A stretch of 64,000 bases of DNA from Neobacillus mesonae (GTDB taxonomy: Bacteria; Bacillota; Bacilli; Bacillales; Cytobacillaceae), in the NCBI RefSeq assembly GCF_001636315.1, contig NZ_KV440949.1:4234084-4298083 (forward strand), written 5' to 3'. This document shows, one piece after another, positions 1 through 8,266 of this stretch. The notes below the pieces were generated by a model. It was given only the letters and a program-made list of their open reading frames with translations, made no database searches and was not told where the DNA came from. The position numbers and the translations under genes were made by a program. The number at the start of each line of letters is the position of its first letter. Within the stretch, counting starts at the first letter, position 1.

Positions 1-1
1 A

Positions 2-205
2 AAAACCGGAAATGAAATTATGGATGGTGAAACGAATATTTCGCCCTACAAATTAAAAGAAAAAATTCCATGTACATTTTGTCCATTTAAATCCGTATGC
101 CAATTTGATGAATCGATTGAACCGAACCGCTTTCGGATTCTTACACCGCATTCAAAGGAAGACGTTTTAGAAAAAATTCGAAAGGAGGATTCCATCTATG
201 AGTAG
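2..205 (+). CDS. addB: AddB C-terminal end (partial), ATP-dependent nuclease subunit B
   Basis: The gene enters from the left edge; only the last 67 codons are present, in the frame ending at a TAG at 203-205. The C-terminus carries CTFCPFKSVC, a Cys-x2-Cys-x5-Cys cluster. In the AddB family this supplies three of the four ligands of the [4Fe-4S] cluster that stabilises the nuclease domain. AddB is the partner of AddA in the heterodimeric helicase-nuclease that processes double-strand breaks at Chi sites, the Gram-positive counterpart of RecBCD. The stop overlaps the addA start by 8 bp, which implies translational coupling. Identification rests on the Cys motif and on the adjacent addA. Confidence 0.93.
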   Translation, partial: KTGNEIMDGETNISPYKLKEKIPCTFCPFKSVCQFDESIEPNRFRILTPHSKEDVLEKIRKEDSIYE

Positions 206-3200
206 AATCGTCATTCCGGAAAAGCCGGAAGGGGTAACATGGACAGATGACCAATGGAAAGCAATCATGGCAAAAGGCAAAGATATTCTGGTCGCTGCTG
301 CGGCAGGTTCAGGGAAAACGGCGGTCCTTGTTGAAAGAATCATTCAAAAAATTCTTTCTGAAGAAGAGCCCATTAATGTTGATGAATTATTGGTTGTTAC
401 GTTTACAAATGCATCAGCGGCGGAAATGCGCCATCGGATTGGGGAGGCGCTGGAAAAAGCAATTGATGTGGACCCCCACTCCCGTCATTTAAGGAAACAG
501 CTGAGCTTATTAAATAAGGCCTCTATTTCCACACTTCATTCCTTTTGTATGGAGGTCATCCGAAAATATTATTATGTTATTGATGTTGACCCCAGATTTC
601 GCATTGCGGATGTAACGGAAGCGCAATTAATGCGAGATGAAGTAATGGATGAGCTATTAGAGGACGAATATGGAAAAAAAGATAACGAAGCTTTTTTCAA
701 TTTAGTTGATGCGTTCACAAGCGACCGAAGCGATGCCGCCTTACAGACAATTATTCAGTCCATCCATGATTTTTCCCAAGCAAATCCGCAGCCGGAAGCC
801 TATTTGGATTCCGTCGTGTCGATGTACGATGTGTCAGCTGTCAAACATATTGAGGAGCTCTCATTTACCGAGGCACTACTATTTGATATTGAATTACAGC
901 TGGAAGCCGCGAAGGAAATGCTGAACAGAGGCTTAGAAATTACGAAGCTTCCAGAAGGACCTGCCCCAAGAGCGGAAAACTTTTTAGACGACTTACATCT
1001 TGTTGATACTCTGATAAAAGCAAAACGGGCTTCTTGGGATACACTTTATCAGGCAATGCAGAACCTCTCATTTTCCACTGCCAAAAGGCTTAAAAAAGGT
1101 GAATACGACGAAGAATTGACCGCAAAGGCGCAAAAGCTGCGCGAGAAAGCGAAGAAAAAGATCCAAGCTATTCAAACGGAACTTTTCACCCGTAAGCCCG
1201 AAAGCTTCCTGCGCGATATGGATGAGATGCACCCGCTTATTGAAACGCTGATCCATCTAGTTAAGACCTTTTCAAAGCGGTTTGAAAAGGCAAAAAAAGA
1301 CAAAGGGCTTGTGGATTATGCTGATTTAGAACATTATTGTCTTGCTATTTTAACAGGAGAAATCACTTCCGAAGGGGAGTTTATGCCATCCGAACCCGCT
1401 CTTGCCTATAGACACCTATTTAAAGAGGTGTTTGTTGATGAGTATCAGGATACCAATATGGTACAGGAGACGATTTTAAAGCTGGTAGCAAAAGAGGATG
1501 AGACCGCTGGGAATCTTTTCATGGTTGGTGACGTCAAGCAGTCCATCTACCGTTTTCGTTTAGCTGAACCAAATCTTTTTTTATCGAAATATACCCGGTT
1601 CCGAACTGACGGCGATTCATCCGGTTTAAGAATTGATTTAGCACGCAACTTCCGCAGCCGAAAGGAAGTTCTGGACGGGGTAAATTACTTATTTAAGCAG
1701 ATTATGGGTGTAAAGGTTGGAGAAATTGAATATGATGAGGCGGCTGAACTGAGGAATGGTGCACCATATCCAGATGACAGCTTCCCGGTGGAACTAATTG
1801 TAATTGATCAAAAAGAAGGCAATGCAGAGGAAGCTGCGGACTTGGAGTCGGATAACGAAGAGGCGGCAGAAGCGTTTGATCAGGCCGACCTTGAACAATC
1901 CCAGCTTGAAGCAAGAGTAATTGCTGCTAAAATAAAAGAATTGGTGGCAAACGGAACGCCCGTCTATAATCCGAAGCTTAAATCATATCATCCATTGATG
2001 TACCGTGATATTGTCATCCTGCTTCGCTCATTTACTTGGGCGCCGCAAATTATGGAGGAGTTTAAACAACAAGGGATTCCAATTTATGCTGAATTATCAA
2101 CCGGCTATTTTCAAGCAACTGAAGTAGCAATCATGCTGTCCCTTTTAAGGGTTATTGATAATCCGTTCCAAGACATCCCGTTAGCTTCTGTATTAAGGTC
2201 GCCGATTGTTGGATTGAATGAGGAAGAGCTGGCAAAGATTCGTCTTCAGCAAAAGCGCGGTTCATTTTGGGAAGCAGTTGCTGCGTTTTGCTCTGACCGA
2301 AAAAATGAATTTGAGGAAGTGTTTTATGATAAAATCCGCCAATTTTATGATTCATTAAATGGATGGCGTACAACAGCACGACAGGGTTCACTTTCTGAGT
2401 TAATTTGGCAGCTTTACCGTGACACTAAAATTTATGACTTCGTTGGCGGGCTTCCAGGTGGAAAACAACGCCAAGCGAACTTGCGCGCATTGTATGACAG
2501 AGCAAGAGCTTATGAACAAACATCCTTTCGCGGCTTGTTCCGCTTTTTACGATTTGTCGAACGCATGATTGACCGCGGGGATGACCTTGGGGCGGCTCGT
2601 GCCCTCGGGGAGCAGGAGGATGTCGTCCGAATCATGACGATTCACAGCAGTAAAGGATTGGAATTCCCGGTTGTCTTTATGGCAGGGATGGCGCGAAACT
2701 TCAACACAACAGATATGAAAAAAGCTTATATGCTCGATAAAGAGTATGGCTTTGCCGCAAAGTATGTTAATGCCGAAAAACGTCTATCTTATCCATCTTT
2801 GCCGCAAATTGCTTTCAAACGGAAAAAGAAAATGGAACTCCTCGCCGAAGAAATGCGTGTCTTATATGTGGCCATGACGAGGGCTAAGGAGAAGCTTTAT
2901 TTAACCGCAACGCTTAAAGACGCAGCAAAAGCTTTTGATCAGTGGAATGAGGCCCAGGACCACCGAGAATGGCTGTTAAAAGACTATAGCCGGGCAGCCG
3001 CTTCCAGTTATCTAGATTGGATAGGACCCGCACTTGTTAGGCATCAGGACTGTGAAGAATTAAGAGAAGCTGGTAAAATAAATCCTCTAGTTCCCGAAGA
3101 TATAAGTCAACATCGGTCATCTTGGGAGATTTCTCTGCTTACCGTTGATGATATTAAACATCAGGATTTAACTCCGGAGTCTGAAACAGATGATCATATT

Positions 3201-3974
3201 CAATTGGTAAAAGAGCAAAAAGCGGTTGCGGTGACCTCATCTTTTGCCGAAGAGATTACGGAAAGATTATCTTGGCAATATTCCTATCAAAATGCTGCAG
3301 TTCGCCGTTCCAAGCAGTCTGTCTCAGAAATAAAACGACAGCGTGAAATGGCTGATGAGCAAAGCGGAACGGAGTTGATTCGGAGGTTTAAAAAGCCGTT
3401 TCTAAAACGTCCAAAGTTTATGCAGGAAAAAGCACTAAGCCCGGCCGAACGAGGAACAGCCATGCATATGGTAATGCAGCATGTCGATTTAACGCAGGCG
3501 GTGAGTGCCCAATCGATTTCCGACCAAATCCAGTCGATGATGCAACAAGAATTATTAACTCCGGAACAAGCAGAAGTGATTGATGCTAATTTAATTGCGC
3601 AATTTTTCAATACAGAACTGGGGCAAAGATATTTCCAGGCATCGGCTGTTCATCGTGAGGTGCCATTTACATTATCTTTAATGGCACATGAAGTGTACCA
3701 CGATTGGCAGGATGAGGATGAGTCCATTTTTATACAGGGAATTATCGACTGCATACTTGAGGACGAGGGGGGGCTTGTCCTAATTGACTACAAATCAGAT
3801 ACTATTAGTGATCGCTTTAAAGGCGGCTTTAATCAGGCTAAACCGATACTCGAGGATCGATATAAAGTGCAAATCGATCTATACTCAAGGGCCATTGAGA
3901 AGATCTGGAAGCGAAAAGTGGCGGAAAGATATTTATTTTTCTTTGATGGTGCCCATATATTGAAAATTGATTAA
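198..3974 (+). CDS. addA: AddA, ATP-dependent helicase/nuclease subunit A
   Basis: A 1258-residue protein, the usual AddA length. It has a UvrD-type Walker A (AAGSGKT, residues 35-41), the superfamily 1 helicase motif FVDEYQDTN, MIGDVKQSIYRFR-type motif III (here MVGDVKQSIYRFR), VRIMTIHSSKGLEFPVVF, and MRVLYVAMTRAKEKL near the end of the helicase core. The C-terminal RecB-like nuclease is marked by the IDYKSD motif near residue 1195. Together with AddB it unwinds and degrades DNA ends and loads RecA after Chi recognition. The start is an ATG preceded by AAAGGAGG within the end of addB. A strong terminator follows directly. Confidence 0.97.
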   Translation: MSRIVIPEKPEGVTWTDDQWKAIMAKGKDILVAAAAGSGKTAVLVERIIQKILSEEEPINVDELLVVTFTNASAAEMRHRIGEALEKAIDVDPHSRHLRKQLSLLNKASISTLHSFCMEVIRKYYYVIDVDPRFRIADVTEAQLMRDEVMDELLEDEYGKKDNEAFFNLVDAFTSDRSDAALQTIIQSIHDFSQANPQPEAYLDSVVSMYDVSAVKHIEELSFTEALLFDIELQLEAAKEMLNRGLEITKLPEGPAPRAENFLDDLHLVDTLIKAKRASWDTLYQAMQNLSFSTAKRLKKGEYDEELTAKAQKLREKAKKKIQAIQTELFTRKPESFLRDMDEMHPLIETLIHLVKTFSKRFEKAKKDKGLVDYADLEHYCLAILTGEITSEGEFMPSEPALAYRHLFKEVFVDEYQDTNMVQETILKLVAKEDETAGNLFMVGDVKQSIYRFRLAEPNLFLSKYTRFRTDGDSSGLRIDLARNFRSRKEVLDGVNYLFKQIMGVKVGEIEYDEAAELRNGAPYPDDSFPVELIVIDQKEGNAEEAADLESDNEEAAEAFDQADLEQSQLEARVIAAKIKELVANGTPVYNPKLKSYHPLMYRDIVILLRSFTWAPQIMEEFKQQGIPIYAELSTGYFQATEVAIMLSLLRVIDNPFQDIPLASVLRSPIVGLNEEELAKIRLQQKRGSFWEAVAAFCSDRKNEFEEVFYDKIRQFYDSLNGWRTTARQGSLSELIWQLYRDTKIYDFVGGLPGGKQRQANLRALYDRARAYEQTSFRGLFRFLRFVERMIDRGDDLGAARALGEQEDVVRIMTIHSSKGLEFPVVFMAGMARNFNTTDMKKAYMLDKEYGFAAKYVNAEKRLSYPSLPQIAFKRKKKMELLAEEMRVLYVAMTRAKEKLYLTATLKDAAKAFDQWNEAQDHREWLLKDYSRAAASSYLDWIGPALVRHQDCEELREAGKINPLVPEDISQHRSSWEISLLTVDDIKHQDLTPESETDDHIQLVKEQKAVAVTSSFAEEITERLSWQYSYQNAAVRRSKQSVSEIKRQREMADEQSGTELIRRFKKPFLKRPKFMQEKALSPAERGTAMHMVMQHVDLTQAVSAQSISDQIQSMMQQELLTPEQAEVIDANLIAQFFNTELGQRYFQASAVHREVPFTLSLMAHEVYHDWQDEDESIFIQGIIDCILEDEGGLVLIDYKSDTISDRFKGGFNQAKPILEDRYKVQIDLYSRAIEKIWKRKVAERYLFFFDGAHILKID

Positions 3975-4016
3975 AAAAATTGACATAAACCGCTGCTGGT
4001 TTATGTCAATTTTTAA
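3974..4016. terminator. Bidirectional terminator between addA and gerPF
   Basis: The sequence shows a long perfect stem, AAAAATTGACATAAACC paired with GGTTTATGTCAATTTTT across a six-base loop, with A-runs and T-runs on the two sides. It lies between the convergent addA and gerPF stop codons and should end both transcripts. Confidence 0.85.
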
Positions 4017-4231
4017 TTATTTCCTGCAATTGGCTGATCAATTACATTTGTGTCAAGTACGTTTGTATTACTTAATCCACTAGCCGCAATAATTACCCCG
4101 CCGGTATTAAACCCTCCTGAGCCGGCAAAGGTTTTCGAACTGCTCTTAGGAGAAATATAAAGGGTATCTCCGAAATGGACAATACCTCCGCCTACATTCA
4201 CGATTTGTACTGGACCAATAATTGCTGGCAT
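4013..4231 (-). CDS. gerPF: GerPF, spore germination protein
   Basis: A 72-residue protein beginning MPAIIGPVQIVNVGG, the signature of the GerPA/GerPF family, with the central FNTGG block. GerP proteins are made late in the mother cell and are needed for germinants to pass the spore coat; their biochemical role is unknown. The start at MPAII is chosen because AAAGG lies nine bases upstream, whereas a start three codons earlier would abut the ribosome site. It is the last gene of the operon, separated from gerPE by 77 bp. It differs from gerPA by the IIGPVQ rather than IVGVAQ start and by its place in the order. Confidence 0.9.
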   Translation of the reverse strand: MPAIIGPVQIVNVGGGIVHFGDTLYISPKSSSKTFAGSGGFNTGGVIIAASGLSNTNVLDTNVIDQPIAGNN

Positions 4232-4308
4232 TAAAAACATCCTTTACCTTTACCATTTTGGCTATAAGCTCTTTTCTCAGTTATCATATGCGTTTATATC
4301 ATATCCTG

Positions 4309-4683
4309 TTAATGCCTTTCGGGCAGAAGCTGACGGATATGCTTAATTCTAGCCTCCAAGGAGATATTTTTACTGTTTCCGACATGTAAAACGGAAGAAA
4401 AGGCAACGGCATTAAGACTAATGTTATTTACCTTTATGATTGGCGAAAAATTGTGCCGTACCATATTGATTGGTTCATCAATGATTGGCAAAGTAAGCGG
4501 CTTTTTAAAAACTGGATAAGAAGGAAAGTTACCCTCGTCACCAAAGAATATTTCTGCTTCCCGCTGCACAGCAAGTGCCCTGGAAAATGCATTAATGATA
4601 GAAGAATCCCCAATCTGAAAGGTTGAACTAAAAACTACTTCCTTTGATTTAACATGATCAACGCTAGAGATTCGGGTCAGCAT
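4309..4683 (-). CDS. gerPE: GerPE, spore germination protein
   Basis: A 124-residue protein starting MLTRISSVDHVKSKEV. Two similar blocks (FSSTFQIGDSS near residue 18 and FSSVLHVGNSK near residue 96) look like two copies of the GerP repeat also seen in GerPB and GerPD. Its length and position between gerPD and gerPF fit GerPE. It overlaps gerPD by 20 bp, so translation is probably coupled. The role is in coat permeability to germinants, by family knowledge only. Confidence 0.9.
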   Translation of the reverse strand: MLTRISSVDHVKSKEVVFSSTFQIGDSSIINAFSRALAVQREAEIFFGDEGNFPSYPVFKKPLTLPIIDEPINMVRHNFSPIIKVNNISLNAVAFSSVLHVGNSKNISLEARIKHIRQLLPERH

Positions 4684-4870
4684 AACCTGGGGTCACATCC
4701 CGCTCCAACGGAACAAAAGGACCGATGATTAATGATTCCGGCGGTGTGTCAAACGCCGAAGTCTGCTGAATTGTTTCCGCGTCTCCAATCAAAAATAAAG
4801 ACGAACTTGCGACACCAATTATACGAATATTTTCGACGTGCAATACTCGATTATAAACCTCAAAATTCAT
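4664..4870 (-). CDS. gerPD: GerPD, spore germination protein
   Basis: A 68-residue protein with the GerPB/GerPD-type block ASSSLFLIGDAETIQ and the GerPD hallmark FDTPPESLIIGPF. It overlaps gerPC by 11 bp upstream and gerPE by 20 bp downstream, a tight operon arrangement. The residues after the hallmark (PLERDVTPGYADPNL) form a short tail with no visible motif. Function is by family: assembly or permeability of the spore coat. Confidence 0.92.
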   Translation of the reverse strand: MNFEVYNRVLHVENIRIIGVASSSLFLIGDAETIQQTSAFDTPPESLIIGPFVPLERDVTPGYADPNL

Positions 4871-5480
4871 CAGGGTTCGCCCCTTTCATATTTTCAGGTA
4901 AGTTATTTAAAAACACCTGTACTCCGTTATTAATTTCTTGCTTGAGGGCATCAATGACTTTTTTCTCAATTAACTCATTATCAGCAGCAGGCCCATTTTT
5001 TGCATAAGCTTTTAAGTGATAATCAATCCTGCCTGGCAGCTGCTTTATAATATCCTCTTTAATAAAAGATAGATAGGATTCATTTGGAGGAATTGACAGG
5101 TTTCTTTGGGTTTCATCTACAATCTTAGGTAAGTCTGATTGTAAGTATTCTCTGATTTCATCTTCAATTTTCATTGATAATCTCATTTGTTGTTTAGGAG
5201 AAAACGGGGTATTAAGTGATTGATTTTCTACAGCGAAGTCCTCAATTCCGGATAACTCATTAGGATTTAAACCGATATTTAACGTTCCTTCCAGCGTCTC
5301 AACCTTCAATTGGTCAAATTTATATTCAATCGTATCAACATGAATCGTCGGCTTTTCTTGTACTTGTTTTAATTGATTCTGTAATTTTTGGATAGTATTC
5401 TCGAGTGCCACTATTCTCTTTTCCTGTGCCTGAATACTCATTTGCAGCCATTGAAGATAGTGGTATAGATCCTGATACAT
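4860..5480 (-). CDS. gerPC: GerPC, spore germination protein
   Basis: About 206 residues, beginning MYQDLYHYLQWLQMSIQ. A predicted coiled coil occupies roughly residues 10-45 (QEKRIVALENTIQKLQNQLK). A hydrophilic C-terminal half follows, with the GERPC-family segment beginning at DTIEYKFDQLKVETLEG. The ATG at 5480 is preferred because GGTGAGGTG lies six bases upstream; the in-frame GTG at 5489 overlaps that ribosome site. GerPC is the largest GerP protein and the only one with a coiled-coil look, so it may organise the small ones; that last point is inference. Confidence 0.92.
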   Translation of the reverse strand: MYQDLYHYLQWLQMSIQAQEKRIVALENTIQKLQNQLKQVQEKPTIHVDTIEYKFDQLKVETLEGTLNIGLNPNELSGIEDFAVENQSLNTPFSPKQQMRLSMKIEDEIREYLQSDLPKIVDETQRNLSIPPNESYLSFIKEDIIKQLPGRIDYHLKAYAKNGPAADNELIEKKVIDALKQEINNGVQVFLNNLPENMKGANPDEF

Positions 5481-5586
5481 ATTTTTCACCTCACCCGGGG
5501 CATCACCTTTTCTCCTTGTCTTCTAATTTATATGCATTGAAGCAGTGGGATTTGCCTCTTTTCCGAAACTATAAGGCTAAAAGGTT

Positions 5587-5802
5587 TTATCTTACAGGAG
5601 CTTGTAAAGGAACTGACGGGGCTAATATTTGCTCTCCAACTTTTACTCCTGAAGGAGCCGGTCCTGTAAATCCACCGGTATTATATAAGTGTGCAGACGG
5701 TTTTATGATTCCGGCACTGCCGATTTGCAGGACAGAGGAATTGGTGATCCCGCCAATCTTGATGAAATTTATATGAATAGTCTGCTGGATGAAAAAGTTC
5801 AT
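5587..5802 (-). CDS. gerPB: GerPB, spore germination protein
   Basis: A 71-residue protein beginning MNFFIQQTIHINFIKIGG with the block NSSVLQIGSAGIIKP and YNTGGFTGP, typical of GerPB. It lies second in the operon, 18 bp after gerPA. The 106-bp gap to gerPC is the longest inside the operon and holds only the GGTGAGGTG ribosome site of gerPC that I can recognise. Role as for the other GerP proteins. Confidence 0.93.
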   Translation of the reverse strand: MNFFIQQTIHINFIKIGGITNSSVLQIGSAGIIKPSAHLYNTGGFTGPAPSGVKVGEQILAPSVPLQAPVR

Positions 5803-5820
5803 ATTAAACCCACCCGTTCA

Positions 5821-6042
5821 TTACATATTGAGTGAAATATTTTGATCAATGTTATCAGGGTCCGTTACATTCGTTGAACTTAATCTATTTTGAACGTCTA
5901 TCTGATCACCAGTATTAAAGGACCCAGCACCAGAGAAAGTTTTTGCCGTAGCAAATGGCATAATTTTATAAACATCGCCGATATGGAACACCGAACTGTT
6001 ACCGAGCGTAATTACCTGGGCAACCCCAACAATTGCTGGCAT
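5821..6042 (-). CDS. gerPA: GerPA, spore germination protein
   Basis: A 73-residue protein beginning MPAIVGVAQVITLGN and containing FSGAGSFNTGD, the GerPA/GerPF pattern. It is the promoter-proximal gene. The start at MPAIVG is chosen over an in-frame codon three positions upstream by homology with GerPF and by the AAAGGGTG ribosome site. The protein differs from GerPF mainly in the middle and C-terminus, consistent with an old duplication within the operon. Confidence 0.92.
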   Translation of the reverse strand: MPAIVGVAQVITLGNSSVFHIGDVYKIMPFATAKTFSGAGSFNTGDQIDVQNRLSSTNVTDPDNIDQNISLNM

Positions 6043-6073
6043 GGACAACACCCTTTGTCATTATTCTACTGTC

Positions 6074-6099
6074 ATCTTATGTATAGGCGGATGTAATGT
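6074..6099 (-). promoter_or_regulatory. SigK-like promoter of the gerP operon
   Basis: On the minus strand, AC is followed after exactly 16 bases by CATAAGAT, matching the SigK pattern AC-N16-CATANNNTA. It lies about 32 bp upstream of the gerPA start, a good distance for a promoter plus leader. In B. subtilis gerP is transcribed by SigK RNA polymerase and modulated by GerE; I did not recognise a clear GerE box here. Confidence 0.6.
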
Positions 6100-6185
6100 G
6101 ATTCATTCGCCCAAATTTTATATTTGTGTGATTGTTCAGTTTATTTTATTCTAATAATGTAGCAAATTTAATTGAGGTGATTAAG

Positions 6186-7103
6186 TTGAAATTTGTAACT
6201 GTAAAAAAGACTGAAGAAACATTTGTAGGATTAATGAATGAAGGGCTGGATCAAGTTCTTTTATTGAACCCGGCAGAAGAGACACGGACAGGACATAAGG
6301 GCTTTCCTGAATCAATGATTGACTGTATTGGGGCGGGAGAAAGTTTTATCAATCAGGTAAAGCAATTAGTTACTTGGGTGGAGTCCCAGGATAATCCAGA
6401 ATCATATTACACACCAATCACGGAAGTCACACTGCTTGCCCCAATCCCGAGACCGTCTAAAAATATTTTTTGTGTCGGGAAAAACTATGCTGAGCATGCC
6501 ATTGAATTAGGGAGTGCTGCTGATATTCCGGAACATGTAATGGTATTTACGAAAGCACCGACCACTGTGACAGGTCCTAATACTGTTGTGTTAAACCATC
6601 AAGGCGTAACCGAACAGCTTGATTATGAAGGGGAGCTGGCGGTTATCATCGGGAAGCAAGGGCGGGCCATTAAACATGATGAGGCGCTGGATTATGTATT
6701 CGGATATACTATTCTTAATGATGTGACAGCGAGGGATTTGCAATCAAGGCATAAGCAATTTTTTATTGGAAAAAGCTTGGATACTACATGCCCGATGGGA
6801 CCGTGGATTGTACATAAAAGCTTGATTGATAATCCAAATAACTTACAGATTGAGACAACAATAAACGGTGAAGTAAGACAAAGCTCCAATACAAAGCAAT
6901 TTATTTTCCCGGTGGAAGAAGTTATCTCAGTATTATCCGCTGGCATGACGCTTGAGCCTGGCGATATCATTGCTACCGGCACGCCGGCAGGGGTTGGCAA
7001 AGGTTTTAAGCCGCCAAAGTTCTTACATGCGGGAGATAAAATGGAAATAACGATTGAAAATATTGGAACACTTATTAATCATGTTGAAGGTAATATGAAG
7101 TAA
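6186..7103 (+). CDS. yisK: YisK-like fumarylacetoacetate hydrolase family protein
   Basis: 305 residues from a TTG start at 6186, preferred because GAGGTGA lies five bases upstream and the product then begins MKFVTVKK. The FAH fold is shown by NIFCVGKNYAEHA, the metal-ligand block LDYEGELAVIIGK (the two acidic residues of ExE type), NDVTARDLQ, KSLDTTCPMGPW and IATGTPAGVGKG. B. subtilis YisK has been described as an oxaloacetate decarboxylase linked to cell-shape factor Mbl; other family members hydrolyse fumarylpyruvate or acylpyruvates. The place beside gerP matches B. subtilis. The exact substrate cannot be read from the sequence. Confidence 0.88.
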   Translation: MKFVTVKKTEETFVGLMNEGLDQVLLLNPAEETRTGHKGFPESMIDCIGAGESFINQVKQLVTWVESQDNPESYYTPITEVTLLAPIPRPSKNIFCVGKNYAEHAIELGSAADIPEHVMVFTKAPTTVTGPNTVVLNHQGVTEQLDYEGELAVIIGKQGRAIKHDEALDYVFGYTILNDVTARDLQSRHKQFFIGKSLDTTCPMGPWIVHKSLIDNPNNLQIETTINGEVRQSSNTKQFIFPVEEVISVLSAGMTLEPGDIIATGTPAGVGKGFKPPKFLHAGDKMEITIENIGTLINHVEGNMK

Positions 7104-7197
7104 TTATAATTGTTACCATATTTAACTACCTTTTCTTCGTATTTTTTATTTGCCTATGTTATGATAGTCTCGAACTATTTACATAGGAGGCATTTAA

Positions 7198-7560
7198 ATG
7201 ATACATGGACATGTTACGGCATGGGCTTTAGCTCTTATTTTATTTATTGTTGCTCTAATTTTACAATCCGGGGGCAAGACTAAAGGGGCTAAAATTGTCC
7301 AAATGATTTTACGAGTTCTATATCTTATTATTATTGCAACAGGTGTCGGCCTGCTTTTCATGTTAACCAAAATTTCTGTAATGTACTTTTTAAAGGCAGT
7401 TGTAGGTCTGTGGATTATCGGGCTATTTGAAATGATCCTCGGCCGTGCTATGAATAAGCGCAGAACCTCGGTATTTTGGATTCAATTTGTCATTGCCTGG
7501 GCGCTTGTCTTATATTTAGGTTTTGTAGAATTGCCAATGTCGATTTTTCATGTAAAATAA
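7198..7560 (+). CDS. yisL: YisL, UPF0344 membrane protein
   Basis: A 120-residue protein with four predicted membrane helices (about residues 6-24, 36-57, 60-80 and 94-113). It contains SGGKTKGAKIVQMILRVLY, the characteristic loop of the YisL/UPF0344 family. An ATAGGAGG site lies eight bases before the ATG. The function is unknown. It follows yisK as in B. subtilis but with its own likely promoter (TATGAT-like -10 around 7158-7164) and a terminator downstream. Confidence 0.88.
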   Translation: MIHGHVTAWALALILFIVALILQSGGKTKGAKIVQMILRVLYLIIIATGVGLLFMLTKISVMYFLKAVVGLWIIGLFEMILGRAMNKRRTSVFWIQFVIAWALVLYLGFVELPMSIFHVK

Positions 7561-7565
7561 TACTT

Positions 7566-7607
7566 AAAAAGCTGTCAGACTGTAATATTGTCTGGCGGCT
7601 TTTTTAC
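7566..7607 (+). terminator. Terminator after yisL
   Basis: Hairpin AAAAAGCTGTCAGAC / GTCTGGCGGCTTTTTT with a T-run, directly after the yisL stop. Confidence 0.8.
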
Positions 7608-7680
7608 TATGGAATAACAAAAGCCGTGACAAGTTATACGAAAGGTTTTAATATTTAGATAATAAGGAAGGAGTGGTTAG

Positions 7681-7953
7681 GTGATCGTAAAGGTATTTGC
7701 TAACTTAAGAGAAATTTGCGGCGGAGTTACGGTTGAGGTTCATCCTGATGGTGACCGGGTTATAGATGTACTTGATAAAATGGTAGAAATGTTCCCCGAA
7801 CTTCAGAAAGAAGTGTTTACTGAAGATAAACAGCTGCTTCCTTTTGTCCATGTTTATGTAAATGGCAAAAACATTTTCCATCTCGATGATTTGCAAACCA
7901 AGGTAGAGGACTCTGACCAGTTTGCCCTATTTCCGCCGGTTGCTGGCGGTTAA
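7681..7953 (+). CDS. MoaD/ThiS-family sulfur carrier protein
   Basis: A 90-residue beta-grasp protein from a GTG start with a strong AAGGAAGGAG site. It shows the MoaD pattern: MIVKVFANLREICGG at the start, FVHVYVNGKNI in the middle, and FALFPPVAGG at the end. The terminal Gly-Gly is the residue pair that an E1-like enzyme adenylates and that then carries sulfur as a thiocarboxylate. The protein resembles the MoaD type linked to archaeal-style aldehyde ferredoxin oxidoreductases rather than the MoaD that pairs with MoaE; no moaE is in the window. It is probably dedicated to the pterin cofactor of the neighbouring oxidoreductase (inference from context). Confidence 0.8.
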   Translation: MIVKVFANLREICGGVTVEVHPDGDRVIDVLDKMVEMFPELQKEVFTEDKQLLPFVHVYVNGKNIFHLDDLQTKVEDSDQFALFPPVAGG

Positions 7954-7956
7954 GAT

Positions 7957-8229
7957 ATGACAAAGATAGAATTAGAGTTTCGCGGGATTAGCAAGGAGTA
8001 TTTGGGGATGTACTTTGAAGAACTTGGGGCGAAACGAATAACAGACACATTTCCTTACATTTATGAAGGAGAAGGCTGGAGCGGCCAACTTATATCCGAG
8101 AAAGAAATGGTTATAACTTCTACATTCAAAGTAAATGCCATTCAGGTCCGCTTTCTTGCAGCAGATGAGGCAGTGCTTTCCGAGCTGATCAAAAATTACC
8201 GCTTTAAAACCTTCAGAGTGGGAGGATAG
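7957..8229 (+). CDS. Conserved hypothetical protein, 90 aa, C-terminal Gly-Gly
   Basis: It starts three bases after the stop of the MoaD-like gene, with no good ribosome site, so it is probably translated by coupling. It is 90 residues, like its neighbour, and also ends in Gly-Gly (FKTFRVGG). I do not recognise the family. The sequence has alternating hydrophobic strands (KIELEFRGI, MVITSTFKVNAIQVRFLA) and no Cys or His cluster. Its position between a sulfur carrier and the convergent aldehyde ferredoxin oxidoreductase suggests a part in tungsten or molybdenum pterin delivery, but this is context only. Confidence 0.75.
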   Translation: MTKIELEFRGISKEYLGMYFEELGAKRITDTFPYIYEGEGWSGQLISEKEMVITSTFKVNAIQVRFLAADEAVLSELIKNYRFKTFRVGG

Positions 8230-8266
8230 AAAAAGGCTTCTGCAGCAATCCGCAGAAGCCTTTTTC
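8230..8266. terminator. Bidirectional terminator between the MoaD-linked gene and aor
   Basis: AAAAAGGCTTCTGC pairs perfectly with GCAGAAGCCTTTTT across a short loop; it sits between two convergent stops and has T-runs in both directions. Confidence 0.87.

Noticed and set aside
1068..1256. Numerous 60-210 codon frames opposite or within addA, clpB, moeA, appC and other genes.
   Set aside because: They lie wholly inside strongly supported genes in other frames and have no ribosome sites or family similarity.
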